From NCBI GenBank assembly GCA_947380655.1, contig CANCRX010000106.1, forward strand, positions 1 to 10,261: a DNA stretch of 10,261 bases. The letters are read 5' to 3'. The notes beneath the pieces were generated by a model. That model saw only the letters and a list, made by a program, of their open reading frames with translations. It ran no database searches and was not told where the DNA came from. This DNA is from Alcaligenaceae bacterium (GTDB lineage Bacteria > Pseudomonadota > Gammaproteobacteria > Burkholderiales > Burkholderiaceae_B). Below are positions 1 to 7,537 of this stretch, one piece after another. A program made the position numbers and the translations under genes. The stretch's first letter is position 1. Every line of letters starts with the position of its first letter.

Positions 1-28
1 AAATAATATTAAAAACCATGCAGAAAAG

Positions 29-1408
29 TTACTCGGTGAGAGTGGCCTGTTTTGCGAGAGCGTCTCTTTTTATACCCGCTAAAGCATTCTTCTGATTGAA
101 ATAAAAGCGGGAATTTTTACCAAATAGCCAATTGGCTTGGACTTCGGATTCGTAGCGAATGATGGCATTGATGATGTCTTGTATTTGTTCTTTGTTACTC
201 GCCTCAGAGATTGCCTCGTCGAGTTCGCGCAAATTAATAAACATCTGATTCATCAGTTGCTCAGCAGCAAACATACGTGTCGTGGCAAGCAACCCGAACG
301 CTGGCAAAATAATGACAAAGAACGCTAAAACATACGCCCATATATTCTCTATCAGACTCGCCATCCAGATTGGCAGAAAGGAAAATATAGATGGTGTCCC
401 TTGCTCATAAAAGCGCTTAGCAATCGGACTTAAGGGGAAGCTTTGATCCAGGTTGCGTGGGAAATAACCTGCATCGGCAAAGAAGGTACTTGCGTTTGAA
501 CCAAACTCTTTGGCAGACAGCAAATAAGCCCACTGTATGGCGGGGTGCATATCTTTCTCTACCAAGAGCGTCGTTGTAGAGGAAAGTATGGTGATGTCCT
601 CACTTGGGTGAACAGTGTCAAGGTTAATCGATCCTTTCGGAATCACTAGCTTACGCAGGAAAGGATGTTTTTTTAGATACGCGTCAGCTAATGGGAAATT
701 CATGATTTTGATGTCTTTAGCATTCAATAATCGTTGAATCGTTTCTGACTGATAGTTATCAACAATAAACACTGCATCAAGCTGACCTGAAATCAGTTGC
801 GCTGCAGCCTCTTTAAAAGAAAGCTCTGAAAAATTATTTACCGAGGGATTGACCTGTTGATTCAGTCTGTAGAGACTTTTAAATATTCGATTGGTTACAT
901 TTTCTGAAGGCCCAATATTTATTTTTTTATCAGAAAAATATTCAAAGGGATCATTTGTTCTAACTGTATCTCCCCGATAGAAAATCCATATAGGCGCATA
1001 TTGAACGCTGCCAAGAGAAACAAGATTCGGATACTCTTTGCCTGACACAACTCCAGCCGTCATAAAACTTGCGCTGATATCAGATGTAACGCTGTCGAGA
1101 CCTTTGAGCCCCTCACCCAGTCCTGAGGTAGGGACTAGATCAAGCTTAATCCCATTCTTTTTAAAGAAGATTTGAAATTCATCTGATATTTTTGTGTAGG
1201 AGGAACCCTGCTGGCCTGTCGCGAGAAAAACTGTCTTGGGTGCAAAAGGATTGATATAGATCGCAAAAACGATCGCTGCAACGCTCCCTAAAAAAACAAA
1301 TAGCCAATAAAACCGGAGTACCTTTAACCAGCTTTGAAATTCTTTTTTAAAGAACTTATCTAAATATCTTTTATAGTTTTGCTGAACGGTTGTGATTTGA
1401 TATTTCAT
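29..1408 (-). CDS. Membrane-anchored TAXI-type TRAP solute-binding protein
   Basis: A 459-residue protein resembling TAXI (TRAP-associated extracytoplasmic immunogenic) solute-binding proteins, which capture small organic acids outside the inner membrane for TRAP transporters. The first 30 residues are rich in Lys/Arg. A hydrophobic helix follows at about 31-51 with no signal peptidase site that I can see. The binding domain runs from about 58 to 340 and opens with the family-typical ATGQQGSSY (63-71). A second hydrophobic helix lies at about 347-376, followed by a polar tail (380-459) with a likely coiled coil around 383-425. This predicts a periplasmic binding domain tethered at both ends with both termini in the cytoplasm, unlike ordinary soluble or lipidated TRAP binding proteins. 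The ATG lies 2 bases after the stop of the DUF4239 gene; its ribosome binding site is weak, so translation is probably coupled. No TRAP permease genes are in the window. Family is fairly sure; ligand and partner are unknown. The gene is AT-rich compared with glcDEF. Confidence 0.85.
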   Translation of the reverse strand: MKYQITTVQQNYKRYLDKFFKKEFQSWLKVLRFYWLFVFLGSVAAIVFAIYINPFAPKTVFLATGQQGSSYTKISDEFQIFFKKNGIKLDLVPTSGLGEGLKGLDSVTSDISASFMTAGVVSGKEYPNLVSLGSVQYAPIWIFYRGDTVRTNDPFEYFSDKKINIGPSENVTNRIFKSLYRLNQQVNPSVNNFSELSFKEAAAQLISGQLDAVFIVDNYQSETIQRLLNAKDIKIMNFPLADAYLKKHPFLRKLVIPKGSINLDTVHPSEDITILSSTTTLLVEKDMHPAIQWAYLLSAKEFGSNASTFFADAGYFPRNLDQSFPLSPIAKRFYEQGTPSIFSFLPIWMASLIENIWAYVLAFFVIILPAFGLLATTRMFAAEQLMNQMFINLRELDEAISEASNKEQIQDIINAIIRYESEVQANWLFGKNSRFYFNQKNALAGIKRDALAKQATLTE

Positions 1409-1410
1409 GA

Positions 1411-2199
1411 TTAACGTGACCGCATCAATTGGACAGCAAACTCGAAAGCTTCAGGTGATGACCGTTCCTGCCCGATATATGGCAGATCCAAAATCATCAC
1501 AGTCGCAAACAATAATGAAATCATGATCAATTGAATAACTAGTGCTGTGACGCGTATACCGGTGGGATTCAACAACCGGAGGGCAGCAATTGCAATGACG
1601 CCTAATAAAGTCAGGTAGTTCACTTGCCAAAACAAACTTGGCAAGCGACTCTTGGAGCTTAGCATCCGTAAACTACGATATTGATTTAGCTCTTCATTAG
1701 TTTTGATAATGTCGATCCATAACGCATTATGCAAACTATCTTTCGGTTCAATCGCCTTAAGGTTATCGAACAACTTATTCGAAAACCCACGTGTTTCAGA
1801 ATAACGGGTTCCAAGCGATAGTTTGCGCCAATCGTCGTCGATAATACTTTGTGTATACGCATGCAAAGTCTGTCGCGCAGTTTGTGAAGCGGCAGAGCCT
1901 TCCAGAATTAGCAGTCGATCTAGTCGCTCGATTTGACTCGTCTCCTTCGCCATATTTGCATCGATTTCATTGGTCGTACTCATGACCATCACCAACACAA
2001 AACCAAGAACAACATAGGCGCCCGACATGGCATTTTGAGTCGCTGTATCAAGAATGTCGGAATCAAAGTCATGAAAGCCAAGCTTTTTAGAAACCAATCT
2101 GAACAAGACAGAAAGCAGCGCTAAAACAGTCAAGGAAAAAAAAGGAAATAAAATGAAAAGCGCCCAATTAGGCAGGTTTTCTAAAAAACTTAAACTCAT
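1411..2199 (-). CDS. DUF4239 (bestrophin-like domain) four-helix membrane protein
   Basis: A 262-residue inner-membrane protein with four predicted transmembrane helices, at about 13-36, 58-75, 190-210 and 215-237. A mostly helical, charged, soluble domain (76-189) sits between helices two and three. The pattern fits DUF4239: a helix pair, a segment rich in E, R and N (AKETSQIERLDRLL), a W-containing entry to helix three, and a closing ILDLPYIGQERSSPEAF motif (236-252). The family is called bestrophin-like by distant similarity to anion channels; I know of no proven function, so channel activity is speculative. The ATG overlaps the glcF stop as ATGA, with GAGAG seven bases upstream as a ribosome binding site, so it should be translated with glcF. 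The TAXI-type gene follows 2 bases after its stop. Lines counted by hand in this gene are 33-45% GC, lower than glcF. Confident as a real gene and moderately so for the family. Confidence 0.8.
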   Translation of the reverse strand: MSLSFLENLPNWALFILFPFFSLTVLALLSVLFRLVSKKLGFHDFDSDILDTATQNAMSGAYVVLGFVLVMVMSTTNEIDANMAKETSQIERLDRLLILEGSAASQTARQTLHAYTQSIIDDDWRKLSLGTRYSETRGFSNKLFDNLKAIEPKDSLHNALWIDIIKTNEELNQYRSLRMLSSKSRLPSLFWQVNYLTLLGVIAIAALRLLNPTGIRVTALVIQLIMISLLFATVMILDLPYIGQERSSPEAFEFAVQLMRSR

Positions 2200-3440
2200 G
2201 ACATCTCTCTAACGATCAACGCTGCGTCCACTACCTCAATCCAGTGCCTGACTGGCGTATCGGTTCCACTTTGCAAATGCCCGATACAGCCGATGTTTGA
2301 GGACATCATTACGTCAGGCTCTGCGTGGTTCAGATTCGCAAGTTTGCGATCACGCAGGGAGGTTGAAATCTCTGGCTGCATCACTGAATAGGCGCCAGCA
2401 GAACCACAACAGAGATGACTCTCGGTGAATGGTTGCAGCGTCATACCAAGTTTAGTCATCACCTGCTCGCTCAAGGGCCGCAATCCCTGCCAGTGCTGTA
2501 GCGTACAGGGCGGATGAAACACAGGACGTTTAGGCAAGCGTGCCGCATCAATTTTTGTAACAAGTAATTCAACATGAGGCGCAACAATTTCGGCTACGTC
2601 CTTGACCACCGCGACAATCTTTTCGGCTTTGGGTAAATACACAGGATCGTTTCTTAAATGATGTGCATACTCAGCAACCATCGCGCCACAACCAGAAGCG
2701 TTCATAACGATTGCTTCAACAGCCCCAGACTCGACTAGTGGCAACCAGGCATCGATATTGGCGCGCATCTGACCAAGCGCCACGTCCTGTGCGTCTAGGT
2801 GGAAATTCAATGCACCACAGCACCCTGCTCCCGCGGCTACTTGAGTACCTATGCCGATCGCATTCAACACGCGAATGGTTGCCGCATCAATGGTAGGCAT
2901 CATCGTAGGTTGTACACACCCAGATAAAATCAACACCTGTCGGATTTGTTTCTGTGTATCGGGGATCCTGCCGACATCGCGTTTTACCAACATCTTGCGT
3001 TGCAAAGATGCAGGCAACAGGCCGCGCATCGACTGACCTAATTTATAGGCCGGGGCAAACAAGCTCGAAGTCAGTCCCTTGCGCAAGGCTAAACGCTGGA
3101 ATCTCTCCATCGCAGGTCGTTGAACTTTTTCTTCAACAATCTGACGACCGATATCAACAAGATGTCCGTACTGCACCCCTGATGGACAGGTCGTCTCGCA
3201 ATTGCGACAAGTCAGGCAGCGGTCCAGATGTTCTTGTGTCGCCCGAGTAGGTTCCTTGCCCTCAAGGACTTCTTTAATCAGGTAGATACGACCACGAGGA
3301 CTATCGAGCTCATCGCCCAGAACCTGATAAGTTGGGCAGGTCGCGGTGCAGAAACCACAATGAACACAACGACGCAGTATTGCGTCGGCCTCTTGGCCTA
3401 ACTCAGATTCAAGCGCCCATTGGGCGAGATTTGTTTGCAT
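2196..3440 (-). CDS. glcF: Glycolate oxidase iron-sulfur subunit GlcF
   Basis: This is the iron-sulfur subunit of glycolate oxidase; it passes electrons from the FAD subunits GlcD and GlcE towards the quinone pool at the inner membrane. The 414 residues carry two ferredoxin-type 4Fe-4S motifs, C25-x2-C28-x2-C31-x3-C35-P and C75-x2-C78-x2-C81-x3-C85-P. Two cysteine-rich (CCG-type) domains follow, with C174, C207-C208, C251, C312, C344-C345 and C385. The length is close to that of E. coli GlcF (about 407). I chose the ATG at 3440 (MQTNLAQWALES) over an upstream in-frame start at 3500 because the extra 20 residues would lie inside glcE and do not look like the family. It starts 10 bases after the glcE stop and overlaps the next gene by ATGA. 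All expected cysteines are present, so the protein looks functional. Confidence 0.95.
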   Translation of the reverse strand: MQTNLAQWALESELGQEADAILRRCVHCGFCTATCPTYQVLGDELDSPRGRIYLIKEVLEGKEPTRATQEHLDRCLTCRNCETTCPSGVQYGHLVDIGRQIVEEKVQRPAMERFQRLALRKGLTSSLFAPAYKLGQSMRGLLPASLQRKMLVKRDVGRIPDTQKQIRQVLILSGCVQPTMMPTIDAATIRVLNAIGIGTQVAAGAGCCGALNFHLDAQDVALGQMRANIDAWLPLVESGAVEAIVMNASGCGAMVAEYAHHLRNDPVYLPKAEKIVAVVKDVAEIVAPHVELLVTKIDAARLPKRPVFHPPCTLQHWQGLRPLSEQVMTKLGMTLQPFTESHLCCGSAGAYSVMQPEISTSLRDRKLANLNHAEPDVMMSSNIGCIGHLQSGTDTPVRHWIEVVDAALIVREMS

Positions 3441-3450
3441 GCTTGATCCG

Positions 3451-4554
3451 TTAAATGCCAGCGACCAGGCGACCGGGATTAAATACCCCCATCGGGTCAA
3501 ATTCTTGTTTTAAACGTCGGACAATCGTGGTGATTGCAGGAGTCAGGGGATGGAACACGCCTTGCTCGGGAGGGTTTTTACCTGCACCCATGCGAAATAA
3601 GGTGGCGTGACCTTGTGCTTGCTCTGCGACCTGTCGAATCAGCGCAGGTTCCACATCGGCTGCAATCCAGCGCTGTCCGCCTCCCCACTCGATGAGTGTG
3701 GGGCCAAGGTTAAGTACTGGTGTTCCAGGCGCGACCGCGACACGCCAGAGCTGGGGTGTCGCAAAAAATGCTAAGCGTTGCTCACGGAGATCCTGCCAAT
3801 ACAGGGAGGCCTCGGCCTCTGCGACCAACTGACCGCCAAGCTTTTTACGTGCGGTATCGATTGCAGCAGGCGCTCCCGCTAAGCGAATACGTAAACGACC
3901 CGAGGCGCCTAAAGACTCCCACGCGCTTGCAGACACTGGCAAAGGATGCGCACGCATACCATGGCACGTACTCAGGGATTTACTCTCACTACATTCCCAT
4001 TCAAGCGTACAGGTCAGGATCGGCTTGGGGGCCACCTTCACCGACACTTGAAGAATCGCACCAAACATTCCCATCGAGCCAGCCAGCATACGTGAGACAT
4101 CGTAGCCGGCCACGTTTTTCATGACCTCACCACCAAATTTCAATACACGGCCCTGAACATCAAGCAGATGACTACCGAGTATGTAATCTTTAAGGGGTCC
4201 GCCTGCCAGACGACCTGGCCCAGACAAACCTGAAGCGACGCAGCCGCCTAGCGTCGCGTGAGCGCCAAAAGATGGCGGATCGAACGCAAGCATCTGACCG
4301 GAAGCATCCAAGGTGTCGATGATTTCCTGCAGAGGTGTTCCCGCCATCGCGGTCATCACCAGCTCAGTGGGCTCGTAATTCACAATACCTTTCAGGCAGC
4401 GCATATCAAGCGACATGACTTCTTCGCCTTCACTAGAACGCTGGTAGGCATTGCCATAAAAAGACTTGGTATTGCCAGCCTGAATCAAGACTGGCCGGTA
4501 ATTTGCTCGCGCCTCGAGTACCTGCTCGCTGAGTTGAGCGATTTCGTATTTCAT
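3451..4554 (-). CDS. glcE: Glycolate oxidase FAD-binding subunit GlcE
   Basis: The second, shorter FAD-binding subunit of glycolate oxidase, required with GlcD and GlcF to oxidise glycolate to glyoxylate. In the 367-residue product the FAD-binding half contains AGNTKSFYGN (26-35), a first nucleotide-contact segment, then FDPPSFGAHATLGGCVASGL (91-110), and GGEVMKNVAGYDVSRMLAGSMG (141-162), which is highly typical of GlcE. The C-terminal half is shorter than in GlcD and ends in FDPMGVFNPGRL (352-363), the usual end of this oxidase superfamily. E. coli GlcE is about 350 residues. The ATG at 4554 is preferred to an in-frame start at 4638, which would bury 28 residues inside glcD. The chosen start lies 7 bases after the glcD stop, and TGAGA at that stop can serve as a modest ribosome binding site. 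The spacing on both sides shows operonic expression with glcD and glcF. Confidence 0.94.
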   Translation of the reverse strand: MKYEIAQLSEQVLEARANYRPVLIQAGNTKSFYGNAYQRSSEGEEVMSLDMRCLKGIVNYEPTELVMTAMAGTPLQEIIDTLDASGQMLAFDPPSFGAHATLGGCVASGLSGPGRLAGGPLKDYILGSHLLDVQGRVLKFGGEVMKNVAGYDVSRMLAGSMGMFGAILQVSVKVAPKPILTCTLEWECSESKSLSTCHGMRAHPLPVSASAWESLGASGRLRIRLAGAPAAIDTARKKLGGQLVAEAEASLYWQDLREQRLAFFATPQLWRVAVAPGTPVLNLGPTLIEWGGGQRWIAADVEPALIRQVAEQAQGHATLFRMGAGKNPPEQGVFHPLTPAITTIVRRLKQEFDPMGVFNPGRLVAGI

Positions 4555-4561
4555 GCGAGTC

Positions 4562-6058
4562 TCAGAATCTTGGTAAGTCAGGGAAAGCGATCGCACCACC
4601 ATGCACATGCATCTTGCCATATTCGGCACAACGCGCAAGTGTAGGAATCACTTTTTCCGGGTTTAATAAACAATCAGGATCAAATGCACGTTTAACCGCC
4701 AGAAACTGGTCGAGCTCGTCACGTGAAAACTGCACGCACATCTGATTGATTTTTTCCATACCCACACCATGCTCACCGGTAATGGTGCCACCAACCTCGA
4801 CACAAAGCTCCAGAATCGCTGCGCCGAAATCCTCGGCACGACGGACTTCATCAGGGATATTTGAATCAAACAAAATTAGTGGGTGCAAATTACCATCGCC
4901 GGCATGAAATACATTGGCGCAACGCATGGAATACGTGGTTTCCATTTGCTGAATAGCTTTAAGCACATCTCCCAGCCGACGACGCGGTATGGTCCCGTCC
5001 ATGCAATAGTAGTCAGGCGATACTCGACCCGCAGCAGGAAACGCATTTTTTCTACCCGCCCAGAAAAGCAGACGTTCTGCCTCTGACTTTGATACTTGCA
5101 GGCGGGTTGCCCCTGCACGCTGAAAAACCTCTTCCATACGTCGAATCTCATCGGCGACTTCCTCAACGGTGCCGTCTGATTCACAGAGAAGAATAGCCTC
5201 TGCTTGCGTGTCGTAGCCTGCTTTGACGAAGGGTTCAACCATCAAGGTGGCCTGCTTATCCATCATTTCCAGACCTGCAGGAATGATACCTGCAGCAATA
5301 ATCATCGCGACAGCCTGACTGGCCTTTTCGACATCGTCAAAACTCGCCATGATCACTTGCGCAAGCGCGGGTTTGGGAGTCAATCTCAAGGTCACTTCTG
5401 TGACTACGCCGAGCATGCCCTCAGAGCCCACGAATACAGATAACAAATCTGGACCTGGGGCATCGGGTGCCAGAGATCCCAACTCCATCATTTCGCCATC
5501 CATGGTGATCATGCGCACTTTCATCACGTTATGAACGGTCAGACCATATTTCAGGCAATGCACACCACCTGAGTTTTCAGCGACATTGCCACCAATCGTG
5601 CAGGCAATCTGGCTCGAAGGGTCCGGGGCGTAATACAACCCATATTGACTGACAGCCTCCGAGACCGCCAAGTTGCGCACGCCGGGTTCAACTACCGCAA
5701 TGGCTGCCTCGCGATCAATGGACTTGATCCGGTTAAATTTAGCCAGACCAAGCAATACGCCTTGAGCATGCGGCATCGCGCCACCAGACAGCCCAGTCCC
5801 TGCACCGCGCGCCACGACCGGGACATTGAGCTGTTTACACGTCTTGAGGACCGCTTGAACCTGAGACTCCGTCTCAGGCAACACTACCGCCATCGGGACG
5901 GAGCGATAAAGCGATAAACCATCACATTCGTAAGGACGTGTATCCTCAGTCCTGCTCAGCACACAGTGTGCGGGCAAAATAGCAAGCAAGGCCTGTACAA
6001 CTGTCTCAGCCGTTTGGGTATTTATTGGGACAAGCCCAGTATCTGTGATTGCATTCAT
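4562..6058 (-). CDS. glcD: Glycolate oxidase catalytic FAD subunit GlcD
   Basis: The main FAD-linked subunit of glycolate oxidase, oxidising glycolate (and often D-lactate) to the 2-oxoacid. The 498-residue product has the FAD pyrophosphate segment VARGAGTGLSGG (82-93), then APDPSSQIACTIGGNVAENS (144-163), GSEGMLG (211-217), FWAGRKNAF (332-340), the metal/substrate motif FHAGDGNLH (384-392) and TGEHGVG (427-433). The C-terminal tail ARCAEYGKMHVHGG...FPDLPRF closely resembles GlcD from Burkholderiales. The ATG at 6058 is the first good start; a TTG at 6085 also opens the frame but has no ribosome binding site. The ATG itself has only a weak ribosome binding site, and a small hairpin lies just upstream (6074-6101). 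It is separated by 54 bases from the dehydrogenase gene upstream and by 7 bases from glcE downstream. Whether D-lactate is also a substrate cannot be told from sequence. Confidence 0.96.
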   Translation of the reverse strand: MNAITDTGLVPINTQTAETVVQALLAILPAHCVLSRTEDTRPYECDGLSLYRSVPMAVVLPETESQVQAVLKTCKQLNVPVVARGAGTGLSGGAMPHAQGVLLGLAKFNRIKSIDREAAIAVVEPGVRNLAVSEAVSQYGLYYAPDPSSQIACTIGGNVAENSGGVHCLKYGLTVHNVMKVRMITMDGEMMELGSLAPDAPGPDLLSVFVGSEGMLGVVTEVTLRLTPKPALAQVIMASFDDVEKASQAVAMIIAAGIIPAGLEMMDKQATLMVEPFVKAGYDTQAEAILLCESDGTVEEVADEIRRMEEVFQRAGATRLQVSKSEAERLLFWAGRKNAFPAAGRVSPDYYCMDGTIPRRRLGDVLKAIQQMETTYSMRCANVFHAGDGNLHPLILFDSNIPDEVRRAEDFGAAILELCVEVGGTITGEHGVGMEKINQMCVQFSRDELDQFLAVKRAFDPDCLLNPEKVIPTLARCAEYGKMHVHGGAIAFPDLPRF

Positions 6059-6073
6059 AGAATCAAACGATAG

Positions 6074-6101
6074 CCTGCCCGACAAAATTACGCAGGACAG
6101 G
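6074..6101 (-). promoter_or_regulatory. Possible mRNA hairpin upstream of glcD
   Basis: In the 54-base gap between the D-2-hydroxyacid dehydrogenase stop and the glcD ATG, the minus strand can form a 7-bp stem: CCTGTCC (6101-6095) pairs with GGGCAGG (6080-6074), with one G-U pair and a 14-base loop. It ends 15 bases before the ATG and has no T-run behind it, so it is not an intrinsic terminator. It might protect or separate the downstream glcDEF message or modulate glcD translation, but a stem of this size could also arise by chance. Confidence 0.3.
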
Positions 6102-6112
6102 TTTACCCCTAA

Positions 6113-7528
6113 TTAGTGGATAAGTTGAATAACCTTACCCGGGTTAAGGATGTTGTTTGGATCAAAGGCCATTTTGAGGGCACGCATCAGATCCAGCGCA
6201 TCCTCACCGTGTTCCTCGGCCATAAACTGTAGCTTATGTAGTCCAATCCCATGTTCGCCGGTACACGTACCATCGGCCTCGATCGCCTGCCGTACTAGTT
6301 TGTGATTAATCCTTTCGGACTCTTCCCATTCCGCGGAACTGTCGGGATCAACCAGCATCAGCACATGGAAATTACCATCGCCAACATGCCCAACAATCGT
6401 TGAAGGAAAACTAGCGGCCTCCAACTCTTTGGTTGCGGCATCAATACACTCAGCCAGACGCGAAATCGGCACACATACATCGGTGGTACTCGCCTTACAG
6501 CCAGGGCGTAACTGCAAACCGGCAAAATAAGCATTGTGACGTGCCGTCCACAATCGGTTGCGATCCTCGGGACGTTCGGCCCATTCGAAATCCATCCCAC
6601 CACAATCTTTAGCGATTTCCTGAACGGTTTCGGCCTGCTCTTTGACTCCCGCCTCGCTGCCATGAAACTCAAACAGCAATAAAGGGGTTTCACGCAGCGT
6701 CAGCTTACTGTAGCGATTGCTCGCCATGACTGCATTGCGGTCCAGCAACTCTACACGTGCGACTGGCACACCGAGCTGAATCGTCTGAATCACACACTGC
6801 ACCGCATCGTGCATGGTTGGAAAGTTACAGACCGCGGCAGAGATCGCTTCGGGCTGAGGGTAGAGCTTGACCGTCACCTCGGTGATAATGCCTAACGTGC
6901 CTTCGCTACCAACGAAAATCCTGGTTAAATCGTAGCCAGCCGAGGACTTGCGCGCGCGTCCAGCGGTACGGACAACCTTACCCAGGGCAGTCACTACGGT
7001 GAGTGAAACCACGTTTTCGCGCATCGTGCCGTAACGCACTGCGTTAGTGCCTGAGGCACGCGTTGCAGACATCCCACCAAGCGAAGCATCCGCACCGGGA
7101 TCGATGGGAAAAAATAAACCAGAATCTCTGATCTGTTCGTTCAGTTGTTTACGTGTCAAACCAGGCTGAACCGATACGGTCAAGTCTTCGGCATTGAGCG
7201 CTACGATTTTGTTCATCGCAGTCATATCAAGTGATATGCCACCTTCGATCGCCAGAATATGGCCTTCAAGAGAGGAGCCTGCACCAAAAGGAATCAAGGG
7301 GATCTTGTATTCGTTACAGAGCTTTACAACCATGACAACTTCGTCAGTATTCTCTACAAAAATGACGGCATCGGGCAACATAAAGGGATAAGGCGACTCA
7401 TCTTTGCCATGATGTTCGCGCACGGCATTGGCCATGGAAAAGCGATCACCAAATTGTGCTTTCAGCACAAGGATCATATCTTCAGGCAGCGGCCTGCGTA
7501 AAGCCTGGACAGCTTGGGGTGCGTTCAT
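6113..7528 (-). CDS. FAD-linked D-lactate / D-2-hydroxyacid dehydrogenase (LDHD-like)
   Basis: A 471-residue flavoprotein of the FAD-binding PCMH / C-terminal oxidase superfamily, closest in pattern to mitochondrial-type D-lactate dehydrogenase (LDHD). That enzyme oxidises D-lactate and some other D-2-hydroxyacids to 2-oxoacids and passes electrons to cytochrome c or quinone. Motifs in order are IPFGAGSSLEGH (79-90), DPGADASLGGM (143-153), SGTNAVRYGTMREN (159-172), RKSSAGYDLTRIFVGSEGTL (193-212), LWTARHNA (326-333), RPGCKASTTDVCVPISRL (341-358), GHVGDGNFH (380-388), TGEHGIG (423-429) and FDPNNILNPGK (455-465). Several of these are LDHD hallmarks not seen in GlcD. The ATG lies 9 bases after the aroG stop, and the AAGG of its ribosome binding site overlaps that stop (TAAGG), so the two are co-transcribed. 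It is a paralogue of the adjacent glcD rather than a duplicate copy. The exact substrate is inferred. Confidence 0.9.
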   Translation of the reverse strand: MNAPQAVQALRRPLPEDMILVLKAQFGDRFSMANAVREHHGKDESPYPFMLPDAVIFVENTDEVVMVVKLCNEYKIPLIPFGAGSSLEGHILAIEGGISLDMTAMNKIVALNAEDLTVSVQPGLTRKQLNEQIRDSGLFFPIDPGADASLGGMSATRASGTNAVRYGTMRENVVSLTVVTALGKVVRTAGRARKSSAGYDLTRIFVGSEGTLGIITEVTVKLYPQPEAISAAVCNFPTMHDAVQCVIQTIQLGVPVARVELLDRNAVMASNRYSKLTLRETPLLLFEFHGSEAGVKEQAETVQEIAKDCGGMDFEWAERPEDRNRLWTARHNAYFAGLQLRPGCKASTTDVCVPISRLAECIDAATKELEAASFPSTIVGHVGDGNFHVLMLVDPDSSAEWEESERINHKLVRQAIEADGTCTGEHGIGLHKLQFMAEEHGEDALDLMRALKMAFDPNNILNPGKVIQLIH

Positions 7529-7537
7529 GACGAAACC

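Noticed and set aside
1..28. Possible terminator or start of a further gene at the left edge
   Set aside because: Only 28 bases remain after the TAXI-type gene stop; they are AT-rich with no stable hairpin and too short to judge.
3441..3500. Upstream in-frame start for glcF inside glcE
   Set aside because: The extra 20 residues come from the glcE C-terminal coding sequence in another frame; the ATG at 3440 gives the family-typical start and length.
3720..4124. Plus-strand open frame of 134 codons opposite glcE
   Set aside because: It is antisense to conserved glcE coding sequence, has no start context, and its Arg/Pro/Ser-rich composition is typical of a shadow frame.
4555..4638. Upstream in-frame start for glcE overlapping the 3' end of glcD
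   Set aside because: The added 28 residues (MRVVPNMARCMCMVV...) are the alternate-frame reading of conserved glcD codons and do not match GlcE N-termini; the ATG at 4554 is properly spaced from the glcD stop.
4876..5238. Minus-strand open frame of 120 codons inside glcD in another frame
   Set aside because: It is contained in glcD, whose frame has all expected motifs; there is no sign of a frameshift and the product resembles nothing.
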